Positions 24,288 to 38,600 of a stretch of 64,000 bases of DNA are shown here, in pieces. Made by a program: the position numbers and the translations under genes. The notes under the pieces were generated by a model that had not been told where the DNA came from, made no database searches, and was given only the letters and a program-made list of their open reading frames with translations. The stretch's first letter is position 1; each line of letters starts with the position of its first letter. This DNA is from Calliopsis andreniformis (Eukaryota > Arthropoda > Insecta > Hymenoptera > Andrenidae): positions 2,790,001 through 2,854,000 of the forward strand of contig NW_027480480.1 of assembly GCF_051401765.1 (NCBI RefSeq), given 5' to 3'.

Positions 24288-25763
24288 AGGATTGAGAATT
24301 GAGGATTGAGGATTGAAGATTGAGTATAGAGGATTGAAGATTGAGGATTGAGGATTGTGGATTGAAGAATGAGGACTGTGTGTTGAGGGTTGCGTGTTGA
24401 GGATTGATGTTTGTGGATTGAGATTTGAAGATTGAAGAATGGGGATTGAGTATTGAAAACTGTGAATTCAGGATATTCTATTGAGGATTGAGGATTGACA
24501 ATTGATTATTGAGGACTTATGGGTGAAGATTGAGGATTCAGGTTTGAGGATTCAGGATTGACGTTTGAGGACTGAGGATTGAGGATTGAGGATTGATGGC
24601 TGAGTGTTGTGCGTTGAATATTGAGGATTGAGGATTGAGGATTGAGGATTGAGGATTGAGGATTGAGGATTGAAGATTGAGGTTTGGGTATTGAGGATTG
24701 ATCATTGAGGATTGTGGATTGAGTATTGAGGACTGAGGATTGAGGATTGAAGATTGAATATTGATGACTGAAGATTGAGGATAGAGGATTGAGGGTTGTG
24801 GATTGAGGACGAGGACTGAGGGTTCAGTATTGATGTTTGAGGTCTGAGGATTGAGGATTGAGAATTGAGGACTGAGGATGGAGGATTGAAGATAGAGGAT
24901 TGGGTGTTGAGGATTGAAGAATGTGGATTGAGGATTGAGGATTGAGGATTGAGGATTGAAGATTGAGTATTGAGGATTGAAGATCGAGGATTGAGGATTG
25001 AGGATTGAGGATTGAGGGTTGAGGATTGAAGATTGAGGATTGGGTATTGCGGATTGAACATTGAGGATTGAAGATTGAGGATTGGGTGTTGAGGATTGAA
25101 GAATGAGGATTGAGGAATGAGGATTGAGGATTGAGGATTGAAGATTCAGTATTGAGGATTGAAGATTGAGGATTAAGTATTGAGGATTGAGGATTGAAGA
25201 TTGAGTATAGAGGATTGAAGATTGAGGATTGAGGACGGAGTATTGAGGATTGAGGATTGAGTATTGAGGCTTGAGGATGGAAGACTGAGGATTGGGTATT
25301 GAGGATTGAACGTTGAGGATTGAGGGTTGAGGATTGAGGATTGAGGATTGAGGATTGAAGATTGAATATTAATGATTGAAGATTGAGTATCGAGGATTGA
25401 GGGTTGTGGATTGAGGACGAGGACTGAGGGTTCAGTATTGGTGTTTGAAGTCTGAGGATTGAGGATTGAGGATTGAGAATTGAGGACTGAGGATTGAGGA
25501 TTGAAGATTGAGGATTCCATATTGAGGATTGAAGAATTAGGATTGAGGAGTGAGGACTGAGGATTGAGGATTGAGGATTGAGAATTGAGGACTGAGGATT
25601 GAGGATTGAAGATTGCGGATTCCATATTGAGGATTGAAGAATGAGGATTGAGGAGTGAGGACTGAGGATTGAGGATTGCAGATTGAGTATTGAGGATTGA
25701 ATATTGAGGATTGAGGATTGAGGATTGAGAATTGAGGATTGTGGATTGAGGATTGAAGATTGA
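24288..25763 (+). repeat. 2,578-base B-family HOR, partial copy 2
   Basis: Matches copy 1 until about 25,763, where copy 1 goes on with TATTGAGG and this copy with GATTCGGTATAG. Private variants include GATTATT for GATTGTT near 24,507 and GAATTAGG near 25,538. Confidence 0.65.
24374..24569 (+). repeat. Diverged module, B type, copy 2
   Basis: Core at 24,472, 2,578 bases after copy 1. Private changes: GTGTTGAGG for GTGATGAGG, and TATTGAG for TGTTGAG before GACTTAT. Confidence 0.8.
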
Positions 25764-27214
25764 GGATTCGGTATAGAGGATTGAAGAATGAGAATTGAGG
25801 AGTGAGGACTGAGGACTGAGGATTGCAGTTTGAGTATTGAGGATTGAAGATTGAGGATTGAGGATTGAGGATTGAGGATTGAGGATTGAGGATTGATGAT
25901 TGAAGATTGAGTATTGAGGATTGAAGATTGAGGATACAGGATTGAGGATTGAGGATTGAGGATTGAAGATTGAGGATTGAAGATTGAATATTGATTATTG
26001 AAGATTGAGGATCGAGGATTGAGGGTTGTGGATTGAGGACGAGGACTGAGGGTTGAGTATTGATGTTTGAGGTCTGAGGATTGAGGATTGAGGATTTAGA
26101 ATTGAGGACTGAAGATTGAGGATTGTAGATTGAGGATTGGGTGTTGAGGATTGAAGAATGAGGATTGAGGATTGAGGATTGAGGATTGAGGATTGAAGAT
26201 TCAGTATTGAGGATTGAAGATTGAGGATTAAGGATTGAGGATTGAGGATTGAAGATTGAGTATAGAGGATTGAAGATTGAGGATTGAGGACGGAGTATTG
26301 AGGATTGAGGATTGAGTATTGAGGATTGAGGATGGAAGACTGAGGATTGTGTATTGAGGATTGAACGTTGAGGGTTGAGGGTTGAGGATTGAGGATTGAG
26401 GATTGAGGATTGAAGATTGAAGATTGAATATTAATGATTGAAGATTGAGGATCGAGGATTGAGGGTTGTGGATTGAGGACGAGGACTGAGGGTTCAGTAT
26501 TGGTGTTTGAAGTCTGAGGATTCAGGATTGAGGATTGAGAATTGAGGATTGAGGATTGAGGATTGAGGATTGAGGATTGAGGATTGAGGATTGAAGATTG
26601 AGTATTGAGGATTGAAGATTGAGGATTGAGGATTGAGGATTGAGGATTGAGGATTGAAGATTGAGGATTCGGGATTGAGGATTGACGATTGAGTATTGAG
26701 CATTGACGATTGAGAATTGAGGATTGTAGTTTGAGTATTGAGGATTGAGGATTGAGGATTGAAGGTTGAATATTGATTATTGAAGATTGAGGATCGAGGA
26801 TTGAGGGTTGTGGATTGAGGACGAGGACTGAGGGTTGAGTATTGATGTTTGAGGTCTGAGGATTGAGGATTGAGGATTGAGAATTCAGGACTGAAGATTG
26901 AGGATTGTAGATTGAGGATTGGGTGTTGAGGATTGAAGAATGTGGATTGAGGATTGATTATTGAGGATTGAGGATTGAAGATTGAGTATTGAGGATTGAA
27001 GATTGAAGACTGAGGATTGAGGATTGAGGATTGAGGGTTGAGGGCTGAAGATTGAGGATTGGGTATTGCGGATTGAACATAGAGGATTGATGGTTGAGGA
27101 TTGGGTGTTGAGGATAGGTGATTGAGGATTGAGGATTGAGGATTGAGGATTGAGGATTGAGCATTGAAGATTCAGTATTGAGGATTGAAGATTGAGGATT
27201 GAGGATTGAGGATT
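25764..27214 (+). repeat. B-family mosaic between two HOR arrays
   Basis: Pieces resembling parts of the 4,222-base unit but in a different order, for example a stretch near 26,958-27,180 that resembles 28,230-28,445. A GAATTC site lies at 26,881 outside any diverged module. The 4,222-base pattern begins near 27,215. Confidence 0.6.
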
Positions 27215-30200
27215 GAAGATTGAGGATTAAGGATTGAGGATTGAGCATTGAAGATTGAGTATAGAGGATTGAAGATTGAGGATTGAGGACGGAGTATTGA
27301 GGATTGAGGATTGAGTATTGAGGATTGAGGATGGAAGACTGAGGATTGGGTATTGAGGATTGAACGTTGAGGATTGAGGGTTGAGGATTGAGGATTGAGG
27401 ATTGAGGATTGAAGATTGAATATTAATGATTGAAGATTGAGGATCGAGGATTGAGGGTTGTGGATTGAGGACGAGGACTGAGGGTTCAGTATTGGTGTTT
27501 GAAGTCTGAGGATTGAGGATTGAGGATTGAGAATTGAGGACTGAGGATTGAGGATTGAAGATTGAGGATTCCATATTGAGGATTGAAGAATGAGGATTGA
27601 GGAGTGAGGACTGAGGATTGAGGATTGAGGATTGAGAATTGAGGACTGAGGATTGAGGATTGAAGATTGCGGATTCCATATTGAGGATTGAAGAATGAGG
27701 ATTGAGGAGTGAGGACTGAGGATTGAGGATTGCAGATTGAGTATTGAGGATTGAATATTGAGGATTGAGGATTGAGGATTGAGAATTGAGGATTGTGGAT
27801 TGAGGATTGAAGATTGAGGATTCGGTATTGAGGATTGAAGAATGAGAATTGAGGAGTGAGGACTGAGGACTGAGGATTGCAGTTTGAGTATTGAGGATTG
27901 AAGATTGAGGATTGAGGATTGAGGATTGAGGATTGAGGATTGAGGATTGATGATTGAAGATTGAGTATTGAGGATTGAAGATTGAGGATTCAGGATTGAG
28001 GATTGAGGATTGAGGATTGAAGATTGAGGATTGAAGATTGAATATTGATTATTGAAGATTGAGGATCGAGGAATGAGGGTTGTGGATTGAGGACGAGGAC
28101 TGAGGGTTGAGTATTGATGTTTGAGGTCTGAGGATTGAGGATTGAGGATTTAGAATTGAGGACTGAAGATTGAGGATTGTAGATTGAGGATTGGGTGTTG
28201 AGGATTGAAGAATGTGGATTGAGGATTGATTATTGAGGATTGAGGATTGAAGATTGAGTATTGAGGATTGAAGATTGAAGACTGAGGATTGAGGATTGAG
28301 GATTGAGGGTTGAGGGTTGAAGATTGAGGATTGGGTATTGCGGATTGAACATAGAGGATTGATGGTTGAGGATTGGGTGTTGAGGATAGGTGATTGAGGA
28401 TTGAGGATTGAGGATTGAGGATTGAGGATTGAGCATTGAAGATTCAGTATTGAGGATTGAAGATTGAGGATTGAGGATTGAGGATTGAGGATTGAAGATT
28501 GAGTATTGAGGATTGAAGCCTGAGGATTGAGGACTGAGTATTGAGGATTGAGGATTGAGGATTGAGGATTGAGGATTGAAGACTGAAGATTGGGTATTGA
28601 GGATTGAACATTGAGGAATGAGGATTGAAGACTGAGTAATGAGGATTGAATGTTGACGATTGAGGATTGAGAATTGAGGATTGAGGATTGAGGAATGAGC
28701 ATTGAAGATTGAGTATTGAGCATTGACCGTTGAGGATTGTGGATTGAGGACTGAGGAATGAGGATTGAATATTGAGGATTGGGGACTGAGTGTTCAGTGG
28801 TGAGGGTTGGGTATTGCGGATTGAACATTGAGGATTGGAGATTGAGGATAGAAGATTCAGTATTGAGGATTGAAGATTGAGGATTGAGGATTGAGGATTG
28901 AAGATTGAGTATTGAGGATTGAAGATTGAGGATTGAGGACTGAGAATTGAGGATTGAGGATTGAGGATTGGGGATTGAGGATTGAAGACTGAGGATTGGG
29001 TATTGAGGATTGAACATTGAGTGTTGAGAGTTGAGGATTGAGGATTGAGGATTGAGGATTGAAGATTGAATATTAATGATTGAAGATTGAGGATTGAGGA
29101 TTGAGGGTTGCGGATTGAGGACGAGGACTGAGGGTTGAGTATTGGTGTTTGAAGTCTGAGGATTGAGGATTGTGGATTGAGAATTGAGGATTGTGGATTG
29201 AGGATTGAAGATTGAGGATTCGGTATTGAGGATTGAAGAATGAGAATTGAGGAGTGAGGACTGAGCACTGAGGATTGCAGTTTGAGTATTGAGGATTGAA
29301 GATTGAGGATTGAGGATTGAGGATTGAGGATTGAGGATTGAGGATTGATGATTGAAGATTGAGTATTGAGGATTGAAGATTGAGGATTGAGGATTGAGGA
29401 TTGAGGATTGAGGATTGAAGATTGAGGATTGGGGATTGAGGACTGAGGATTGACGATTGAGTATTGAGCATTGAGGATTGAGAATTGAGGATTGAGGATT
29501 GAAGATTGAGTATAGAGGATTGAAGATTGAGGATTGAGGATTGTGGATTGAAGATTGAGGACTGAGTGTTGAGGGTTGCGTGATGAGGATTGATGTTTGT
29601 GGATTGATATTTGAAGATTGAAGAATGGGGATTGAGTATTGAAAACTGTGAATTCAGGATATTCTATTGAGGATTGAGGATTGACAATTGATTGTTGAGG
29701 ACTTATGGGTGAAGATTGAGGATTCAGGTTTGAGGATTCAGGATTGACGTTTGAGGACTGAGGATTGAGGATTGAGGATTGATGGCTGAGGGTTGTGCGT
29801 TGAATATTGAGGATTGAGGATTAAGGATTGAGGATTGAGGATTGAGGATTGAGGATTGAAGATTGAGGTTTGGGTATTGAGGATTGATCATTGAGGATTG
29901 TGGATTGAGTATTGAGGACTGAGGATTGAGGATTGAAGATTGAATATTGATGACTGAAGATTGAGGATAGAGGATTGAGGGTTGTGGATTGAGGACGAGG
30001 ACTGAGGGTTCAGTATTGATGTTTGAGGTCTGAGGATTGAGGATTGAGGATTGAGAATTGAGGACTGAGGATGGAGGATTGAAGATAGAGGATTGGGTGT
30101 TGAGGATTGAAGAATGTGGATTGAGGATTGAGGATTGAGGATTGAGGATTGAAGATTGAGTATTGAGGACTGAAGATCGAGGATTGAGGATTGAGGATTG

Positions 30201-31436
30201 AGGATTGAGGGTTGAGGATTGAAGATTGAGGATTGGGTATTGCGGATTGAACATTGAGGATTGAAGATGGAGGATTGGGTGTTGAGGATTGAAGAATGAG
30301 GATTGAGGAATGAGGATTGAGGATTGAGGATTGAAGATTCAGTATTGAGGATTGAAGATTGAGGATTAAGGATTGAGGATTGAGGATTGAAGATTGAGTA
30401 TAGAGGATTGAAGATTGAGTATTGAGGACGGAGTATTGAGGATTGAGGATTGAGTATTGAGGATTGAGGATGGAAGACTGAGGATTGGGTATTGAGGATT
30501 GAACGTTGAGGATTGAGGGTTGAGGATTGAGGATTGAGGATTGAGGATTGAAGATTGAATATTAATGATTGAAGATTGAGGATCGAGGATTGAGGGTTGT
30601 GGATTGAGGACGAGGATTGAGGGTTCAGTATTGGTGTTTGAAGTCTGAGGATTGAGGATTGAGGATTGAGAATTGAGGACTGAGGATTGAGGATTGAAGA
30701 TTGAGGATTCCATATTGAGGATTGAAGAGTGAGGATTGAGGAGTGAGGACTGAGGATTGAGGATTGCAGATTGAGTATTGAGGATTGAATATTGAGGATT
30801 GAGGATTGAGGATTGAGGATTGAGGATTGAGGATTGAGGATTGAGGATTGAAGATTGAGTATTGAGGATTGAAGATTGAGGATTGAGGATTGAGGATTGA
30901 GGATTGAGGATTGAAGATTGAGGATTGGGGATTGAGGATTGACGATTGAGTATTGAGCATTGACGATTGAGAATTGAGGATTGTGGATTGAGTATTGAGG
31001 ATTGAGGATTGAGGATTGAAGATTGAATATCGATTATTGAAGATTGAGGATCGAGGATTGAGGGTTGTGGATTGAGGACGAGGACTGAGGGTTCAGTATT
31101 GATGTTTGAGGTCTGAGGATTGAGGATTGAGGATTGAGAATTGAGGACTGAGGATGGAGGATTGAAGATAGAGGATTGGGTGTTGAGGATTGAAGAATGT
31201 GGATTGAGGATTGAGGATTGAGGATTGAGGATTGAAGATTGAGTATTGAGGATTGAAGATCGAGGATTGAGGATTGAGGATTGAGGATTGAGGGTTGAGG
31301 ATTGAAGATTGAGGATTGGGTATTGCGGATTGAACATTGAGGATTGAAGATTGAGGATTGGGTGTTGAGGATTGAAGAATGAGGATTGAGGAATGAGGAT
31401 TGAGGATTGAGGATTGAAGATTCAGTATTGAGGATT
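27215..31436 (+). repeat. 4,222-base HOR, copy 1
   Basis: First full unit of the cleanest array in the window. Six GACGAG hexamers (near 27,468, 28,091, 29,117, 29,991, 30,609 and 31,076) among 604 short units give 604 x 7 - 6 = 4,222 exactly. One B-type diverged module lies at 29,560-29,755. This copy carries TATTGAGG at about 30,795 where copies 2 and 3 have TATTGGGG. Confidence 0.85.
29560..29755 (+). repeat. Diverged module, B type, copy 3
   Basis: Core at 29,658 and GAATTC at 29,650, in copy 1 of the 4,222-base HOR. One change: GATTGATATTTG for GATTGAGATTTG. Confidence 0.8.
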
Positions 31437-34400
31437 GAAGATTGAGGATTAAGGATTGAGGATTGAGGATTGAAGATTGAGTATAGAGGATTGAAGATTG
31501 AGGCTTGAGGACGGAGTATTGAGGATTGAGGATTGAGTATTGAGGATTGAGGATGGAAGACTGAGGATTGGGTATTGAGGATTGAACGTTGAGGATTGAG
31601 GGTTGAGGATTGAGGATTGAGGATTGAGGATTGAAGATTGAATATTAATGATTGAAGATTGAGGATCGAGGATTGAGGGTTGTGGATTGAGGACGAGGAC
31701 TGAGGGTTCAGTATTGGTGTTTGAAGTCTGAGGATTGAGGATTGAGGATTGAGAATTGAGGACTGAGGATTGAGGATTGAAGATTGAGGATTCCATATTG
31801 AGGATTGAAGAATGAGGATTGAGGAGTGAGGACTGAGGATTGAGGATTGAGGATTGAGAATTGAGGACTGAGGATTGAGGATTGAAGATTGCGGATTCCA
31901 TATTGAGGATTGAAGAATGAGGATTGAGGAGTGAGGACTGAGGATTGAGGATTGCAGATTGAGTATTGAGGATTGAATATTGAGTATTGAGGATTGAGGA
32001 TTGAGAATTGAGGATTGTGGATTGAGGATTGAAGATTGAGGATTCGGTATTGAGGATTGAAGAATGAGAATTGAGGAGTGAGGACTGAGGACTGAGGATT
32101 GCAGTTTGAGTATTGAGGATTGAAGATTGAGGATTGAGGATTGAGGATTGAGGATTGAGGATTGAGGATTGATGATTGAAGATTGAGTATTGAGGATTGA
32201 GGATTGAGGATTCAGGATTGAGGATTGAGGATTGAGGATTGAAGATTGAGGATTGAAGATTGAATATTGATTATTGAAGATTGAGGATCGAGGAATGAGG
32301 GTTGTGGATTGAGGACGAGGACTGAGGGTTGAGTATTGATGTTTGAGGTCTGAGGATTGAGGATTGAGGATTTAGAATTGAGGACTGAAGATTGAGGATT
32401 GTAGATTGAGGATTGGGTGTTGAGGATTGAAGAATGTGGATTGAGGATTGATTATTGAGGATTGAGGATTGAAGATTGAGTATTGAGGATTGAAGATTGA
32501 AGACTGAGGATTGAGGATTGAGGATTGAGGGTTGAGGGTTGAAGATTGAGGATTGGGTATTGCGGATTGAACATAGAGGATTGATGGTTGAGGATTGGGT
32601 GTTGAGGATAGGTGATTGAGGATTGAGGATTGAGGATTGAGGATTGAGGATTGAGCATTGAAGATTCAGTATTGAGGATTGAAGATTGAGGATTGAGGAT
32701 TGAGGATTGAGGATTGAAGACTGAGTATTGAGGATTGAAGCCTGAGGATTGAGGACTGAGTATTGAGGATTGAGGATTGAGGATTGAGGATTGAGGATTG
32801 AAGACTGAAGATTGGGTATTGAGGATTGAACATTGAGGAATGAGGATTGAAGACTGAGTAATGAGGATTGAATGTTGACGATTGAGGATTGAGAATTGAG
32901 GATTGAGGATTGAGGAATGAGCATTGAAGATTGAGTATTGAGCATTGACCGTTGAGGATTGTGGATTGAGGACTGAGGATTGAGGATTGAATATTGAGGA
33001 TTGGGGACTGAGTGTTCAGTGGTGAGGGTTGGGTATTGCGGATTGAACATTGAGGATTGGAGATTGAGGATAGAAGATTCAGTATTGAGGATTGAAGATT
33101 GAGGATTGAGGATTGAGGATTGAAGATTGAGTATTGAGGATTGAAGATTGAGGATTGAGGACTGAGAATTGAGGATTGAGGATTGAGGATTGGGGATTGA
33201 GGATTGAAGACTGAGGATTGGGTATTGAGGATTGAACATTGAGTGTTGAGAGTTGAGGATTGAGGATTGAGGATTGAGGATTGAAGATTGAATATTAATG
33301 ATTGAAGATTGAGGATTGAGGATTGAGGGTTGCGGATTGAGGACGAGGACTGAGGGTTGAGTATTGGTGTTTGAAGTCTGAGGATTGAGGATTGTGGATT
33401 GAGAATTGAGGATTGTGGATTGAGGATTGAAGATTGAGGATTCGGTATTGAGGATTGAAGAATGAGAATTGAGGAGTGAGGACTGAGGACTGAGGATTGC
33501 AGTTTGAGTATTGAGGATTGAAGATTGAGGATTGAGGATTGAGGATTGAGGATTGAGGATTGAGGATTGATGATTGAAGATTGAGTATTGAGGATTGAAG
33601 ATTGAGGATTGAGGATTGAGGATTGAGGATTGAGGATTGAAGATTGAGGATTGGGGATTGAGGACTGAGGATTGACGATTGAGTATTGAGCATTGAGGAT
33701 TGAGAATTGAGGATTGAGGATTGAAGATTGAGTATAGAGGATTGAAGATTGAGGATTGAGGATTGTGGATTGAAGATTGAGGACTGAGTGTTGAGGGTTG
33801 CGTGATGAGGATTGATGTTTGTGGATTGAGATTTGAAGATTGAAGAATGGGGATTGAGTATTGAAAACTGTGAATTCAGGATATTCTATTGAGGATTGAG
33901 GATTGACAATTGATTGTTGAGGACTTATGGGTGAAGATTGAGGATTCAGGTTTGAGGATTCAGGATTGACGTTTGAGGACTGAGGATTGAGGATTGAGGA
34001 TTGATGGCTGAGGGTTGTGCGTTGAATATTGAGGATTGAGGATTGAGGATTGAGGATTGAGGATTGAGGATTGAGGATTGAAGATTGAGGTTTGGGTATT
34101 GAGGATTGATCATTGAGGATTGTGGATTGAGTATTGAGGACTGAGGATTGAGGATTGAAGATTGAATATTGATGACTGAAGATTGAGGATAGAGGATTGA
34201 GGGTTGTGGATTGAGGACGAGGACTGAGGGTTCAGTATTGATGTTTGAGGTCTGAGGATTGAGGATTGAGGATTGAGAATTGAGGACTGAGGATGGAGGA
34301 TTGAAGATAGAGGATTGGGTGTTGAGGATTGAAGAATGTGGATTGAGGATTGAGGATTGAGGATTGAGGATTGAAGATTGAGTATTGAGGACTGAAGATC

Positions 34401-35658
34401 GAGGATTGAGGATTGAGGATTGAGGATTGAGGGTTGAGGATTGAAGATTGAGGATTGGGTATTGCGGATTGAACATTGAGGATTGAAGATGGAGGATTGG
34501 GTGTTGAGGATTGAAGAATGAGGATTGAGGAATGAGGATTGAGGATTGAGGATTGAAGATTCAGTATTGAGGATTGAAGATTGAGGATTAAGGATTGAGG
34601 ATTGAGGATTGAAGATTGAGTATAGAGGATTGAAGATTGAGGATTGAGGACGGAGTATTGAGGATTGAGGATTGAGTATTGAGGATTGAGGATGGAAGAC
34701 TGAGGATTGGGTATTGAGGATTGATCGTTGAGGATTGAGGGTTGAGGATTGAGGATTGAGGATTGAGGATTGAAGATTGAATATTAATGATTGAAGATTG
34801 AGGATCGAGGATTGAGGGTTGTGGATTGAGGACGAGGATTGAGGGTTCAGTATTGGTGTTTGAAGTCTGAGGATTGAGGATTGAGGATTGAGAATTGAGG
34901 ACTGAGGATTGAGGATTGAAGACTGAGGATTCCATATTGAGGATTGAAGAGTGAGGATTGAGGAGTGAGGACTGAGGATTGAGAATTGCAGATTGAGTAT
35001 TGAGGATTGAATATTGGGGATTGAGGATTGAGGATTGAGGATTGAGGATTGAGGATTGAGGATTGAGGATTGAAGATTGAGTATTGAGGATTGAAGATTG
35101 AGGATTGAGGATTGAGGATTGAGGATTGAGGATTGAAGATTGAGGATTGGGGATTGAGGATTGACGATTGAGTATTGAGCATTGACGATTGAGAATTGAG
35201 GATTGTGGATTGAGTATTGAGGATTGAGGATTGAGGATTGAAGATTGAATATCGATTATTGAAGATTGAGGATCGAGGATTGAGGGTTGTGGATTGAGGA
35301 CGAGGACTGAGGGTTCAGTATTGATGTTTGAGGTCTGAGGATTGAGGATTGAGGATTGAGAATTGAGGACTGAGGATGGAGGATTGAAGATAGAGGATTG
35401 GGTGTTGAGGATTGAAGAATGTGGATTGAGGATTGAGGATTGAGGATTGAGGATTGAAGATTGAGTATTGAGGATTGAAGATCGAGGATTGAGGATTGAG
35501 GATTGAGGATTGAGGGTTGAGGATTGAAGATTGAGGATTGGGTATTGCGGATTGAACATTGAGGATTGAAGATTGAGGATTGGGTGTTGAGGATTGAAGA
35601 ATGAGGATTGAGGAATGAGGATTGAGGATTGAGGATTGAAGATTCAGTATTGAGGATT
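31437..35658 (+). repeat. 4,222-base HOR, copy 2
   Basis: Near-identical to copy 1 across its full length. Private substitution: T at 34,725 (GATTGATCG) against A at 30,503 and 38,947. It shares G at 35,017 with copy 3. Confidence 0.85.
33782..33977 (+). repeat. Diverged module, B type, copy 4
   Basis: Core at 33,880 and GAATTC at 33,872, exactly one 4,222-base period after copy 3. Confidence 0.8.
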
Positions 35659-38600
35659 GAAGATTGAGGATTAACGATTGAGGATTGAGGATTGAAGATT
35701 GAGTATAGAGGATTGAAGATTGAGGCTTGAGGACGGAGTATTGAGGATTGAGGATTGAGTATTGAGGATTGAGGATGGAAGACTGAGGATTGGGTATTGA
35801 GGATTGAACGTTGAGGATTGAGGGTTGAGGATTGAGGATTGAGGATTGAAGATTGAAGATTGAATATTAATGATTGAAGATTGAGGATCGAGGATTGAGG
35901 GTTGTGGATTGAGGACGAGGACTGAGGGTTCAGTATTGGTGTTTGAAGTCTGAGGATTGAGGATTGAGGATTGAGAATTGAGGACTGAGGATTGAGGATT
36001 GAAGATTGAGGATTCCATATTGAGGATTGAAGAATGAGGATTGAGGAGTGAGGACTGAGGATTGAGGATTGAGGATTGAGAATTGAGGACTGAGGATTGA
36101 GGATTGAAGATTGCGGATTCCATATTGAGGATTGAAGAATGAGGATTGAGGAGTGAGGACTGAGGATTGAGGATTGCAGATTGAGTATTGAGGATTGAAT
36201 ATTGAGTATTGAGGATTGAGGATTGAGAATTGAGGATTGTGGATTGAGGATTGAAGATTGAGGATTCGGTATTGAGGATTGAAGAATGAGAATTGAGGAG
36301 TGAGGACTGAGGACTGAGGATTGCAGTTTGAGTATTGAGGATTGAAGATTGAGGATTGAGGATTGAGGATTGAGGATTGAGGATTGAGGATTGATGATTG
36401 AAGATTGAGTATTGAGGATTGAGGATTGAGGATTCAGGATTGAGGATTGAGGATTGAGGATTGAAGATTGAGGATTGAAGATTGAATATTGATTATTGAA
36501 GATTGAGGATCGAGGAATGAGGGTTGTGGATTGAGGACGAGGACTGAGGGTTGAGTATTGATGTTTGAGGTCTGAGGATTGAGGATTGAGGATTTAGAAT
36601 TGAGGACTGAAGATTGAGGATTGTAGATTGAGGATTGGGTGTTGAGGATTGAAGAATGTGGATTGAGGATTGATTATTGAGGATTGAGGATTGAAGATTG
36701 AGTATTGAGGATTGAAGATTGAAGACTGAGGATTGAGGATTGAGGATTGAGGGTTGAGGGTTGAAGATTGAGGATTGGGTATTGCGGATTGAACATAGAG
36801 GATTGATGGTTGAGGATTGGGTGTTGAGGATAGGTGATTGAGGATTGAGGATTGAGGATTGAGGATTGAGGATTGAGCATTGAAGATTCAGTATTGAGGA
36901 TTGAAGATTGAGGATTGAGGATTGAGGATTGAGGATTGAAGACTGAGTATTGAGGATTGAAGCCTGAGGATTGAGGACTGAGTATTGAGGATTGAGGATT
37001 GAGGATTGAGGATTGAGGATTGAAGACTGAAGATTGGGTATTGAGGATTGAACATTGAGGAATGAGGATTGAAGACTGAGTAATGAGGATTGAATGTTGA
37101 CGATTGAGGATTGAGAATTGAGGATTGAGGATTGAGGAATGAGCATTGAAGATTGAGTATTGAGCATTGACCGTTGAGGATTGTGGATTGAGGACTGAGG
37201 ATTGAGGATTGAATATTGAGGATTGGGGACTGAGTGTTCAGTGGTGAGGGTTGGGTATTGCGGATTGAACATTGAGGATTGGAGATTGAGGATAGAAGAT
37301 TCAGTATTGAGGATTGAAGATTGAGGATTGAGGATTGAGGATTGAAGATTGAGTATTGAGGATTGAAGATTGAGGATTGAGGACTGAGAATTGAGGATTG
37401 AGGATTGAGGATTGGGGATTGAGGATTGAAGACTGAGGATTGGGTATTGAGGATTGAACATTGAGTGTTGAGAGTTGAGGATTGAGGATTGAGGATTGAG
37501 GATTGAAGATTGAATATTAATGATTGAAGATTGAGGATTGAGGATTGAGGGTTGCGGATTGAGGACGAGGACTGAGGGTTGAGTATTGGTGTTTGAAGTC
37601 TGAGGATTGAGGATTGTGGATTGAGAATTGAGGATTGTGGATTGAGGATTGAAGATTGAGGATTCGGTATTGAGGATTGAAGAATGAGAATTGAGGAGTG
37701 AGGACTGAGGACTGAGGATTGCAGTTTGAGTATTGAGGATTGAAGATTGAGGATTGAGGATTGAGGATTGAGGATTGAGGATTGAGGATTGATGATTGAA
37801 GATTGAGTATTGAGGATTGAAGATTGAGGATTGAGGATTGAGGATTGAGGATTGAGGATTGAAGATTGAGGATTGGGGATTGAGGACTGAGGATTGACGA
37901 TTGAGTATTGAGCATTGAGGATTGAGAATTGAGGATTGAGGATTGAAGATTGAGTATAGAGGATTGAAGATTGAGGATTGAGGATTGTGGATTGAAGATT
38001 GAGGACTGAGTGTTGAGGGTTGCGTGATGAGGATTGATGTTTGTGGATTGAGATTTGAAGATTGAAGAATGGGGATTGAGTATTGAAAACTGTGAATTCA
38101 GGATATTCTATTGAGGATTGAGGATTGACAATTGATTGTTGAGGACTTATGGGTGAAGATTGAGGATTCAGGTTTGAGGATTCAGGATTGACGTTTGAGG
38201 ACTGAGGATTGAGGATTGAGGATTGATGGCTGAGGGTTGTGCGTTGAATATTGAGGATTGAGGATTGAGGATTGAGGATTGAGGATTGAGGATTGAGGAT
38301 TGAAGATTGAGGTTTGGGTATTGAGGATTGATCACTGAGGATTGTGGATTGAGTATTGAGGACTGAGGATTGAGGATTGAAGATTGAATATTGATGACTG
38401 AAGATTGAGGATAGAGGATTGAGGGTTGTGGATTGAGGACGAGGACTGAGGGTTCAGTATTGATGTTTGAGGTCTGAGGATTGAGGATTGAGGATTGAGA
38501 ATTGAGGACTGAGGATGGAGGATTGAAGATAGAGGATTGGGTGTTGAGGATTGAAGAATGTGGATTGAGGATTGAGGATTGAGGATTGAGGATTGAAGAT